A DNA stretch of 56,043 nt from assembly GCA_946803715.1 (NCBI GenBank), contig CAMPET010000299.1, positions 2,347 to 58,389 of the forward strand. Reading direction: 5' to 3'. The notes below the pieces were generated by a model that searched no databases, was not told where the DNA came from, and was given only the letters and a program-made list of their open reading frames with translations. The DNA comes from Beroe ovata (lineage: Eukaryota > Ctenophora > Nuda > Beroida > Beroidae). Shown here piece after piece: positions 11,573 to 23,237 of the stretch; position 1 is the first letter of the stretch, and every line of letters begins with the position of its first letter. Position numbers and translations under genes: made by a program.

Positions 11573-12603
11573 AAGATACCAATCCTTTTGAAGGTGAAAA
11601 GAGCGCGCCGCGCACAAATCACAACACTTCTTGTACAAATACTCCGCAAGACTTTGGGACAACGCGTTGTTAGCTGCTGAATGGAGAGCAAGCGATCACG
11701 TGGTATTAATGTGCCATTACCGTACTCATATGTCCTAGTACATCAGTTTGTTTTATTTGAGATCTCAACTATTTTATAAAGCGGTGCACCGGACAAAAAT
11801 GATTTTACCACAGCTAGCTAGCGCGTTCACATCACACATTTCACACCTATAAATTACATTTAATGCGTAATGTACATTGTGATAACTCGCTTATGCATTT
11901 TCTGGAAGCAGTTCAGTGAAGGCATGGAGAATCGCGAAGAGGATCGTCAAGAACTCTCCGATTCTGGTTAGTAGGCCTGGATACCATGACTTATAATAGT
12001 ACCCGCTAGTTTGATTAAATGTGGTCATAGGTGGTGTGTTTACTGTGTCAGGTTGTCAAGGTCAGGTGCTACATGAACAGGCAGGAAGGCAAGGTTGAGG
12101 TAAAGATGTGAGTTGAGGCAAATTGGCGAAGTGCTGATTCAGGGCCCGCCGAAATCGAAGAACCACCATCTGCGAAATGTGAACGAACAGAAGAAATCTT
12201 GTCACTTTAAAAGAAGTCAAATGATGCCTGATAATTTCCATCTTGAAAAGCTAATATTCGAATTCCGGATCAAAAATCGTCCCGTTTTTAATAAAAAGTT
12301 GAAATGAGATCCTCACAACTCAAATAGTTAAGAATCTTGAGCCATTTGATGCGTTTTCTAAAAGTATGCTAATCCGCCAATATCATTTCTGTATCGACTA
12401 TCGTCCAATGTATACTAGCATGTATACGCAGCGCACAACAAGTCAGCATTCCTCCGCGCTCTCGCATTGAACAGCGCATTATTCCATATCGGGAGTGCGC
12501 GTGACAACCCCGTGACCGACTTTGTAACCACGTGACGTTACCATAAAAGGAATAATTGCTGTACATGTAGTGGGCTCTCAGCGTGCAGCCGCTGTGTGTT
12601 GAT

Positions 12604-15213
12604 ATGGACGAATCCCTCATATTTGGACACCAGTGTGCGGCACACACTGATGAGTGTCAATCATGGAAGATCAACACGGGAGCCACACCCAATCAAAACA
12701 AACTGTTCCAATTCACATCGAGCATTGGAGCTAATGCTAATCTCCGGCAATACTGTGCAATCTGCACCGCTCTGCATCACACCGTAGAACACGTGATCTC
12801 GACGTCAGTGCCACGTGCTGATTCTTGCTTCCATGTTCCTCAAGACCAGCGTGTGTGCAGCACGTGTCTATTCCTGTGCAAATTTCAAGTGAAATGAGTG
12901 ATACAATCTACAGATTGGTGCACCTCCAATGGAGGTCCTCCATGTTACCATGGAACCTGTAATTGAGGATGCTGAACTCTATCATTGGAGAATAGTTCGA
13001 AACAATGAAGAGAATGAATTTGTGGTATCGAATCTGAGTGGAAAATATCAATACCTGAATGCCGTGAGTGTCTGTCGAGCATCGATCTCCTATCCTATCT
13101 TCTTTATCTTGACTTCAGACAATCTTCTCCTCTTGTTCTCTTATTGGAAGTCCTGAAACATGACGTTGTTGATGAGAATTGTAGTTGCCATAGCAACAGT
13201 AAGGAGTGTTGCTGGCAACTGCGCACGTTCAAGTGGTGACTGGTGGTGTCACGGCAGAGAAGAGAAACATACACGTAATTTCACGTCTGTTTAATATTAT
13301 TACAACCAATCATGAGTTCGGGACATAGGTTGATGTGGCAACGCATTGATCCGTAGTGTTGAGTAACAATGAGTATTAGAGAGACCCAATTGTGACCATT
13401 AGTGAACTGGAAGAGGAAGGGTGCCGTGTCATTGTGCAGTTTATACATTATTGTGTACATTCTGTAAATTTGTCCCAATGAGTCTATTATACAGATGTAC
13501 AAGAGTTAACTTACCATGCAGAAAGTTTGAGCAGACATTCTAAGTGTGTATTGTATGCATTCTGAATACACTGAATACGCGATAATTATGGCATGTCTAA
13601 TTCCACTGACTACTTTACGCCTAGCTGCACAAGAATACTGAAGGATCATGGCAATAGATTACACACCATCCCTCCGGCCCTCCCCTATAATTATAATCTC
13701 TGACTCTCCCCAAATTTCAGAGCTCTCCACCTCGTTTCCCGACAAAGGTCCCACAGTGGTTCAAGCACTGGTTTACAAGCGAGGGGAGAAGCGCCGCCCT
13801 GAATACCTGCTCAAACATGCGCCCTTCTCTGCGCCACTCAGGTATAACGAGGCGCCACTCTGCCACATGGCGTGCACTATGTGCTACACACACTCATATG
13901 TACACGCCTCTGTTGAGATGTGAGGGCGGGCTAGTGGTGAGGGTACAACCACTACCAGAGAGTGAGACCTAGCGCATGATCAGTGTGTGTGTATGAGCAG
14001 CTCGGAGCAGTAAAAGTGGGAGTGCCATAGGCCATAGCGAGGAGATTTGAGGGGCGTGGTAGTGCTTTTATTGTACCCAAATAAGTGGAATATGAGAGAA
14101 TATTATAATTTGAGAACGGGCAACATCTCACACGATAGAACATGATTAAGTACGGCAGTATATTCTTAACCCCGGTTTTCGGCAGGCGGTTTCTGCGTCT
14201 CATGAAGCCGCTGGTCGATACTGACGGTACTGACAAATACGGGACTGTCCTCACCACCCTCACCTGTCTCATTAACAAGATGGAGAGGAGTGAGGTGATG
14301 AAAATCCTGGAGGTGTCCAACGAACCGGACAAATTGAAACCATTATTCCTGGCTGTCCCCACGAATATCGAGTGGAGTGACTCCTTCACGGACGGGTTTG
14401 CACTCATCTCTGCAGAGATAGCGGAAAAGTGTACTCAGTGTTTGGATCACTGGGCATCCCATGCGCACAGCTCGCCAATGTATTGGGAGATGCCCACAGC
14501 GAGGATACCAGATGTCACTATTGACGAGACAGTTCCACTTGCATGTCAGGCTGTGCTCGAACAGGCGGGATTCAATGTCCGCCCCCATCCCATCATCAAA
14601 CCGATCACATTCGTGGATGATAACAACACCAGATTCACTGTCTGTCTCTGTCAGGTAATGCAATCAACATCGTGTGCATATCATCATGAAGAGTAAATTC
14701 ACTTTCATATTTTTGAAATAATACGTCCGTATTGAGATAATTTCTCTCCATCTTCTGTAGTACTGACACCTCCCAAACCACCAGATCCTCGGAGAAGAGA
14801 AGGACTTCGACATGGACGGCACGCACAGGATGTTTTTCCCTCTCTCCGGTGCTCTACAGCATCTCCGTGACCCCGAGCATCCGGACACACCCGCCCACGT
14901 CAAACACTTCCACACCGAACTCTACAACCTCGATCAGGCGCTGATCAACAAGCGCCAAGCGGCACGGCGCTCCTCGGACGACTTCATCTGCTCGCCCTCG
15001 CCCCTGTCGGACGACGGTCGGAAACGTCGGATGTCCTCGAGCAGTGAAACGAGCGACGGGAGGAGTCCAAAGAGTCCGTGCACGAAGTCTCCGCTCTATC
15101 GACGAACACTGGCGTTTCGGCCGCCGCCAAGTTTCAGTGGCGGGGTGAAACCTATCACGGAAATGCCGAGTTTTGTCAAAAACAAAGACCCTCGATTGAA
15201 GAGTTCGGGGTGA
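12604..15213 (+). CDS. Unidentified Cys-rich protein with a Ser-rich basic tail
   Basis: Exons that I can support are 12604-12888, 12914-13063, 13721-13841, 14186-14654 and 14785-15213. The start ATG at 12604 follows an in-frame open stretch. Exon 1 has two CxxC pairs (QYCAICTALHH and VCSTCLFLCKF) that could bind zinc. Exons 3 and 4 join in phase to a globular region (ALVYKRGEKRRPEYLLKHAP, RFLRLMKPLVDTDGTDKYG, FNVRPHPIIKPITFVDD). The last exon ends in a Ser/Arg/Pro-rich tail with possible phosphosites (KSPCTKSPLYRR). Exon 2 ends in phase 0 but exon 3 enters in phase 1, so a short exon in 13064-13720 is probably missed; an open segment near 13380-13440 is a candidate. I do not recognise the family. 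Confidence 0.6.
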
Positions 15214-17138
15214 AGTGGAGAGTGAGCCGTAAATATACCTAGTTTATAATACTTGATAAAATTTGATCACTTGAAAAAAAATCCATGTAAAATCTGTTGT
15301 GAGTTCTCGTGTTTTTGTTATACTTGTATAGTACAAGTGACTCTACGGAAAACCAGAACAAGATTATATACAGTGACAGCAGCAATATCATAAAATTTTG
15401 TTAAATATTTGCAATTTTAAGATGTATCATAGTCAGTGATGGTACTACCAATGAGCTGAACAGGTCCCGTTTTGAGTGAGTGTGTGTATGTGCGTGTGTT
15501 TATGTGTCAAGCTGTTTCGGTTTGTTCTTGTTTTAAAGTTTTAATTTATTTGACAAAATTTTCAAAGGTGTGCTTTTGTGATTCATGGAATTATATTATC
15601 AATAGTATGAATTTAGTATTTTATATTCATAAGCGTTGTTGAAAGCCTGCGCTAGTAAAGAGTAAAACATAAAAAAATTTAAAAAAAAAGAAAAGAAAAT
15701 AGACGACTCTTGACTAAACATTGTGATTTTGGTCATTCCTAGACACATAATGTGCTTAGAATAGAATCTGGCATAAAAATGAGACGCAGATTACAGACGA
15801 TTAGGCTTCCTTCGAAATTAATCCAAACTATTGGCAAAAATTGGTCGTTATGCGTAAACTTCCCCATTTGAAATGTTCTTTGGTTGATAGGTGTTCACCA
15901 AAAGATGATGAAATAGTTTACAAAGTTGTTCTATGGGTTGTCGATTGTCAGATACGGTTGATATGTTAACAATTATGAGTTTAAAGTATTATTCCATCAC
16001 ATGCTTGTTTAATTTCGTCGATGAGATTGTCTCAAGGAAAAATTGAAAAATTTACCTTCCATTTGCTGAGATAAAGAAGTCTTGCTGCAAATATTGAAAA
16101 CGCCCTGGAGTAAATGGGGATGTTAGGTTGATTGGAATAAGCATCTATTTCACAGGGAAAAGGACATGGGATTCATACGGTCGTGTTTTCGGATGTTACC
16201 TCGAGCCATGATTCACGGCATCCGATGTTTCCATTGCCAGGAAAACTCGGGTTCTCGCCTTCCGGTTAGAAACTTGCTAGTCATGTGACTGAAAAGGGGT
16301 AGAATTAGAAATCAATGAGATACGCTACTTGGCATTTGACATTGAACTGAAATCCAATCGATGAAACGAACAGAAATGGGGAAAATAGCCGCTCCCTCAC
16401 ATTCAACAACGACTCACAACGCTCGGGTAGCAATAACTGAATCAAGACCTAATAAACATTCATGGGACAGAATCACTCCATCAACTAGAAGAACTAGCAT
16501 CACGCACTTGAGCTCTGCTGCAAAGTGTATTATTTTTCTGCGCGCGCATTTTAGTAGGGGCGCGCGGCTGCCCATACAGCTAGCCGGTACCAACGCGCAG
16601 CGCGCGCTATTTAGCAGATCAGTCACATGAAGTCATGCATCGAGCGTGATTATAATCAGCAGAATTAAAAGTTGGATTCGATCAAGTTTAACTCACAGAT
16701 TACCGATAGCTGGGGCAGTGCATTGGTTCATTTGCTCGCTCCTCTGAATGATGATTTTGGCCCTCGATGCTGGTTACACGACCCCGCATCACTACTTTTT
16801 TCTTCTCGGGTAGGTGCCTGTGATTTGAGAAGAATTACACAAAATATGCTTGAGTTTGCTTGACTCTAAACGAACAATCACATCCCAGATACCAACCTAT
16901 TGGGTCTGAGATGCTACTTTATCAAGCAATTTTCTCGGTGGTTAAGTAGTTGAAGAGTAAAACATCGCTGTAATCTAGCAAACACAAAACAGGTCATCAT
17001 ACATGACAATACATTTGATGACCATTGCCATTGTTAATAGAAAGTACAAAGTTTTAAACCGACAAGCTTGCTTCAGTCGTATCAAGTCGTTCTACAACTT
17101 GTAGTTGTTATAATCTGACTTCCATTTGCTTTGAAAGT
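15214..17138. other. 3' UTR and intergenic DNA
   Basis: The first several hundred bases are AT-rich with A-runs near 15670-15700 and are probably 3' UTR of the upstream gene. A GCGC-rich patch lies at about 16540-16610. ORFs at 16361-16863 overlap this patch, lack recognisable content and are not supported. Confidence 0.45.
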
Positions 17139-19503
17139 ATGGGTGCTGGCGCTTCTTCATTTGGACCTCAATATATCACTGTTCAAAGTGTATGTTGAAA
17201 GTAAATACCAACCAATGACATACAATTGACAGCAGTTATAGGAAGGCGCATCAATGTTGAAGCATTTTCAGGCTGGAAGAAAGAAAAGTGTACCAGAGGA
17301 GTTGTCATATAAAGACATCTGTCCGTATACGATCATTATCCAAACAGGAAATTTCTACCCACAACAGAATGCGGTGAACAAGTGGCACGAAGGCTCCGTT
17401 TTCATCACAATCAACCCATATTCAGAAAAAACGGAGTCTAAGGAACTCGAGATACGAGGCTCATTTGCATCGGATAGCGAAGGTACGGTAACTGCTGATT
17501 TCTGGCTACCGGCCAACATCAAGGAACCGAAGATCATAAAGATCGCAATCAAGAGTAAATTGTCGAAGTTGTCTCGTGATGTACTGTACATACGGAGGGT
17601 AACTGTTCTGTACGAAGATGCCAGGTTCACATTCCCGGTTAAGAATTATCTGTACCCGTATAACGAGATTCCGGAGAAAACGGGAAACGGATGTTTACCA
17701 TTCCTCCTCGTCAGAGAGGGTGCAGGAACTCTCCTCCACGCGGAGAAAGAAAACTTCCTGGTCCAGGCTAGGAATAAAGATCTGGAAATGACACGTTCCA
17801 TGTTACCGTGGAACGGTCCGGATAAAGACGAGCGTCCGAAACTGTTCCCAGGATTTGTCAAGAATCAAGATAGCAAACAGGACGGTTATGCGGATAACTT
17901 TGCAAAGAAGTTCAGTTCCAAAGCGGGGATAATGGCCCTGACTAACCTGTTAGATGATCTGCTTGGCGTGTTGCCAGACACGTTTACCAAGGTGGAGCAG
18001 TATGCGGTGTTTATCAGACAGAATGGGGATGAACAGGGCTGGTCGAAGGACACAGTACACCGGGCACTCAGAGTAGCGACGTTGTTTGACGATGATGAAG
18101 AGTTGGGAAGGGAGATGATGTGCGGTCCTAATGCCCCCCAAATAAGACTGGTCAGATCGGTCGAGGGATCGCGATGGGAGGGGGGAGTGGGGGTGATACC
18201 AGACTTCCTCTTGCCAGGGAAGTCTGTGGAAGAGGCGGTGAAGGAAGGCAGGATATTCGAGGTTACAAACGACTGTCTGAAGGGAGTGAAACACGGTGGG
18301 AAAACGAGCAAGATGCTGACGGGAGAAAAGCAGACCTGGTACGTCGTCCCGGCAGATTGTATGTTCTATGTGACAGACGACAGGAAACTCATTCCCATCT
18401 TGATCAGACTCGAGAATGTGGCAGATGGAGAATCCCAGACATTCTGGAATCCCCCGCCCCCCGGAACCGAGAAGACAGATCATGATAATCTGAGGTGGAT
18501 GCTCGCCAAACTCTACTTCCGGTCCGCGGATTTCAACACTCACGCCCTCTGCACGCACTACGCCCGCGCTCACGCTGTAAACGAGGTTTTTGCCGTTGCA
18601 GCGTACAGGAATCTAGCCAACGCGCATCCCATACTCAGGCTACTCCAACCACACATACAGGGCCTAATCCCGGTGCAGTTGCAGGCTAGGAAATTCCTCC
18701 TCGGGAAAAATGGAATGTTCACGAAGTTCCTGTCAGCGGGAGATGACGCAAAGTCAGTCCTTGACAAGTTTTTCAAGGACTTCAGCTACAACGATCTGAT
18801 CATTCCAGATGATTTCACCGCGAGAGGAGTAGGAAGTTTACCCAACTACTTCTACCGAGACGATTCGCTTGAGTACTGGGCTATCCTGGGAAGCTATGTT
18901 ACAGAAATGGTGGATCTATCCTACCCCACGCCACGTGACATTGTGGAGGATATAGAACTGCAAAACTTTGTGAGAGAGGTCGTGGACGAGGGGTACAGAT
19001 ATAGGGGATTCCCTGATAACGCCGGCTTCCCTCGGACTATCTCGACAAAGGAAGTCCTAATTCAGTATCTGACCGCTATCATATTCAACATATCTGTGTT
19101 CCACACCGCTGTAAACAGTGAGGCGTTCATCTACTACAGCTATACGCCTAACGCCCCGAGCTGCGTCAAGCTGGCGCCGCCAAAACAGGATGAAATTGTT
19201 ACCATGGAGAGGATTGTGCGAACACTACCCGTCCCTGTGATCAGTTTCATTGCCATGGACATGACTTACCATCTGAGTGCCTTTTCCCTGACAGATAAGT
19301 TCTATCTGAGCTCCAGCACGCTAAGCAGGCAGGGAATTATCGGGGAGAACATGGCTGTCGCACCAGCCCAGGTGGAGTGCTTGCGCAGGATGACGGAGAG
19401 TCTGCGCGGCTTGAAGAGGAAGATAGACCAGCGGAATGAGGGCCGATATCTGAAATATGATGTGTTAAACCCGGAAAATGTATGCATTGCAACCCAGGGG
19501 TAA
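17139..19503 (+). CDS. PLAT-domain lipoxygenase
   Basis: Two exons, 17139-17189 and 17242-19503, separated by a 52-base intron, give 770 residues. Lipoxygenases add O2 to polyunsaturated fatty acids at a non-haem iron. Residues about 40-145 form a PLAT/C2-like membrane-binding beta-sandwich. The catalytic domain follows, with iron ligands in the H-x4-H motif (THYARAH: His456, His461) and FHTAVN (His638, Asn642), plus NAHPI and YTPNAPSC. The residue at the Coffa stereocontrol site (LQARKF, Ala499) is Ala, which in the family predicts S-stereospecificity. The C-terminal ligand position, normally Ile, is Gly (NPENVCIATQG). The first exon begins MGAGASS, a classical N-myristoylation consensus. 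The exon junction is in phase and the domain calls are firm; substrate and regiochemistry cannot be read from the sequence. Confidence 0.93.
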
Positions 19504-22500
19504 AATAGCAACTGTAAACTGATTAATCATTGGAATTGTACGGCTTCACTTTATCTATTTTACTTAATCATACTTGAACCGCAGTAGTTCGATTGCAAAA
19601 TTGTGCACTCAGTTCTGTAATTTGACCGATTGAGGAAGCATTGATGCACTTAGCAGAGATAATGATCTTGAAGAGTAATTGAACAATTAATAAGTGCAAC
19701 GCATTCTCAAACCTGTGATGGGGCTCACCATTGCACCTCCAAGAATAGACTCATAGATTGTTTGGTACCATTCACTGTCATGCATATTGATGAATTTAAA
19801 GTACTCATGATTATTACAGATGTGCTCATGATTATTACAGATATNAATGCTATGTTGATGAATTCTGTTGATGGGATAAATACTCGAATCAATGTGTTAG
19901 TTCTAACTCTCACACGTACGTTTTATAGCTTATAACTATCGTCCATACAGAAATGTTTTGTTCGTGTTCGTTAATGTGGCCATCGCGTGGGGATATGAAT
20001 TTTACTCATGATATCACCATAATACAATATCTATCGGATAATAGTGCTGTCTGAAAACAACATCCATTATCACTGTCTATTGTCGATCTATGGTTGTCTA
20101 GATTGGATTTATTCTTCTTACTACAGTTACTTATAATGCTTACCACCATCAGACTGGTTTGAAATAACATATTCTGATTGAAATCAGAGCTCCATGCAGC
20201 CCGCGAGAGAGTCAGTCTCTGAGTCAAGCACTATCAGATATTCAAAATTCATATGATATGCACTGACTCTCTACACGGTTTTCGCGGCTGTCGTCGAGTT
20301 TTAATTGATTTATGCTCGATGGTTTGAGATTAATGATATGTATAAACGCTTCAATGCCGACTTGTCTAGCAGGTGAATAATATTTGCCATCAGTCATGGT
20401 GAGAGATATCGCATATCTGTTTAGACTGGTAGTATCAATACCGCTGCCACATTGGGCGGCCCAATGAGAGCCGATCATCGTAGCAACGCGTTACCAGCAA
20501 CGCAGATAATACTCCTTCATAAATAACAGTTCCTTGCCGCACATATATTTGCGTCGCTCTGATACTGTTATTCATGTTATATCAAGGACAGAACCATTTC
20601 CCGCTTCCTTTCTATAGTTGCTGACCGGGGCAGTTATCCGCCGCTGCATACTCTCAGCACATAATTGACACGTCATGCGATGTCGAGTAAATCATGGCTC
20701 CATGAAGACGTTTTAAGCTGTAATCAGGAAATATCATCCCTACAGCTGTCACCGGTGATGTGCGTCACTAACGTGTCACTAATGCGTCACTAACGCATGT
20801 TTCAACTTAGGTGAAAATTTTGATTAACAGATGACATTTCCCGAGAAAAGCCATACAGTTTTTGCATATTGATTTTGAGGTTTACTCGAATTTCGGTCAA
20901 ATTTCATGAAGGGATCAAAGTGTTAACTTTAAGACGAAATTTTAGGCACAAATTCGCACGATTCCATGAAAAATTTAAGTTAGTTTTCAATTTTTATGTT
21001 CTAATTGTAGTTGTCGGCAACTGAAGTCGACATAATTTTCAGGGGTGTGTTTCAGTGATACATGTTTCACTGATGTATGTTTCACAGATATCATCCTCTG
21101 AGAATGCCCTGAATATCATTTTTCAATAACCTCTGGTGCTGGATCTATCATCATAACATTGTGACTGGACGCACCTTGATTAATAAGGTGGCGGGGAATA
21201 TTCCCAATAAATAACTGCGCCCTGTTCCGAGATTATAATCAAACACACGTTCACATTCACCTGGTGAATTGTGAAATCTGGTGCCAATCCTATGCGGGGC
21301 CCCCGCCAATCATTTTGAAATTTTGTGTGTTGTGTGTTGTATTGATGTTCATGTATTGTTGTTCTTGTATTGATTCGATTCAGTGGTTTTCCATCGATTC
21401 AAATCGATACAAAATGGACGTAATATTCACGGTTTTGTTCAAATGATGCGATTTAACCTTGCAACTGTCACTCAAGTCTCAACATAATATTCGGTAATGA
21501 TAACCAGCGCGAGCATGTTTCTTGGGACCCTGAGTATTTCTAAGAATTAGGTTTGAAATGAGTTTCGCATGAGTAAGAAGGACCATTCGATTCTGATTTC
21601 TGTCGTCATTTGTCTATAACGCCTAGTAACAAGCAATGATGAGAAATGATCAATATCATACATTATGATGTACACCAACTGGTTTATTACGTTTTTGATA
21701 AATCATGCAACGCACAGACCATACACAGACCATACAGGTCTTCTCATAACATCGTTTTTTTGGTAATCAATCATGAATCAACACCATAGTTTTTGCGATG
21801 TCAAATGCCACTTTGTTATATTATTAGAGTTCATCGCTCGCATCCTGTCTTTATTCGCTGCTAAACTCAACCACCAACTAAACCCACATATATTCATAAA
21901 TCATGCATTGCGACTCAGGCATAAATATGAATACAGCGGTCACTGTGTTCCTTAAGTCGAGTGCTCACGAAAAAACTGAGTGCTTTGTTTGAGTGAGGTT
22001 ATGGTAACTCCGTACTATTATGGTGACACCGCCGCCGCCAATGGTATCCGAGCTCTTACCGTCTTGCTGAATACCAACGTCCAACATTGTGTGACACGCA
22101 TTGATCATTACGCGAGGAGAGAGAGTGGTTTTGCACCCACGATTGACTAGATTATATTACATTGGTTTTGTTTTGTCGATACAGCACTGGGTAGTGGGTA
22201 TACACGACGACTATTATGGGTATACACGACGACCAATCTTCCCGAGATGCTGCGACTATTTGATCCGGATCTGAAACGGGTGCTGTATACGTTTATTCCT
22301 TCGGGAACGATCACAGAACAAGGAAACGCAGAGCAATATCAAAAACGAAACCTGCGTTAAAATGACGACTTTCAAAGATATTTCGTTAAAAGGTATGACG
22401 ACTTTCCACTTTTCAACACGTGGTCTGCGAAATCGGGAAAGCTGGTCACTTTTTCAACGCAACCATTTTATTCCTGACACCGGGAATTTGGTTTACACGA

Positions 22501-23237
22501 TACTGGTGCCGCACCTTCGATCACATTTCTTCGAATTAAGACTTTCCAGGACACAATTTTTCAGTTCTCCGAATCGCTCTCTTGATCCACAGTAGTAGTA
22601 TATCCATTACATCGGCAGGACCTTACGCAAAAAGCACACTCAATATCAATTATCGGGATAAATTCAGCATATTTATAGTTGATATCCCACTATTATAAAC
22701 CGTTACACTGCCGTTGAGTTAAACTATTGGTTAAACTCCTTCCTACACATAGTCCACCACTTTCAGGGTTTCAGACTTCAGTACGCTATTTGATTAAAAT
22801 CACACATTTGATGGATAACAAAAATTTATCTTATTACACGTCATACAATCGACGGACAATTATACGTCGCATGAAAGCTCTGATACACCTGAATGAACAC
22901 ATTTTGAGTTCTGCATATCCTCCCAGTCATTAAGAATGTAGCACTGGCGGCCGGCGTTCAACTTTGGATACCAAATCTAGCATTATAGATATCAGACATT
23001 ATTGTTAGCATGTTGAGACAGGTCTCTGGAGACATCTTGTGAATGTTATTTGCTTTGATGATCGCCGTTAAAGTTAAACACCCTACCGATGATCGTGATT
23101 TGATTGTATAATTTTGTGACACCAATTTCGAATCTGAAGCTTGATCGAGACACGCCCATACTTTAACATAGAGTAACCACATAACGCTAACATAACACTC
23201 GTTTTCCCTAACACAATTACCCCTGAGCGTAGGTACA
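19504..23237. other. 3.7 kb intergenic region
   Basis: I see no supported gene. An N lies at 19845, inside a short tandem repeat of GATGTGCTCATGATTATTACA. Near 22199-22235 GGGTATACACGACGA is directly repeated. An AUG-initiated 78-codon minus-strand ORF at 20242-20478 and plus-strand ORFs at 22362-22933 have no family resemblance. Long AT-rich stretches are otherwise unremarkable. Confidence 0.45.

Larger units (their letters stand above)
10627..12603. other. Intergenic region rich in dispersed GC-rich repeats
   Basis: It holds a GCGC island at 10930-10950, a repeat copy shared with 39630-39750, an imperfect hairpin at 11458-11560, and further GC-rich patches at 11260-11410 and 11600-11620. 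ORFs here cross the repeats and look spurious. From 11930 to 12600 I see nothing that can be supported. Confidence 0.45.

Noticed and set aside
11127-11615. 162-codon minus-strand ORF
   Set aside because: It crosses the GC-rich dispersed repeat and the hairpin; the GC richness suppresses stops, so the open frame is a composition effect.
16361-16863. Overlapping ORFs on both strands
   Set aside because: They cover a GCGC-rich patch, have no domain content and no consistent splice sites.
17886-18573. Long antisense ORFs of 141 and 207 codons within the lipoxygenase
   Set aside because: Shadows of the GC-richer lipoxygenase exon; the sense frame has clear domains.
18855-18895. Reading the YRDDSLEYW block as the lipoxygenase stereocontrol (Coffa) site with an odd residue
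   Set aside because: Counting from the iron His ligands in 5-LOX places the Coffa residue earlier, in the LQARKF block, where this protein has the ordinary Ala.
20242-20478. AUG-initiated 78-codon minus-strand ORF
   Set aside because: No recognisable motif, no splice partners and no neighbouring exons of the same gene; length is within chance for this composition.
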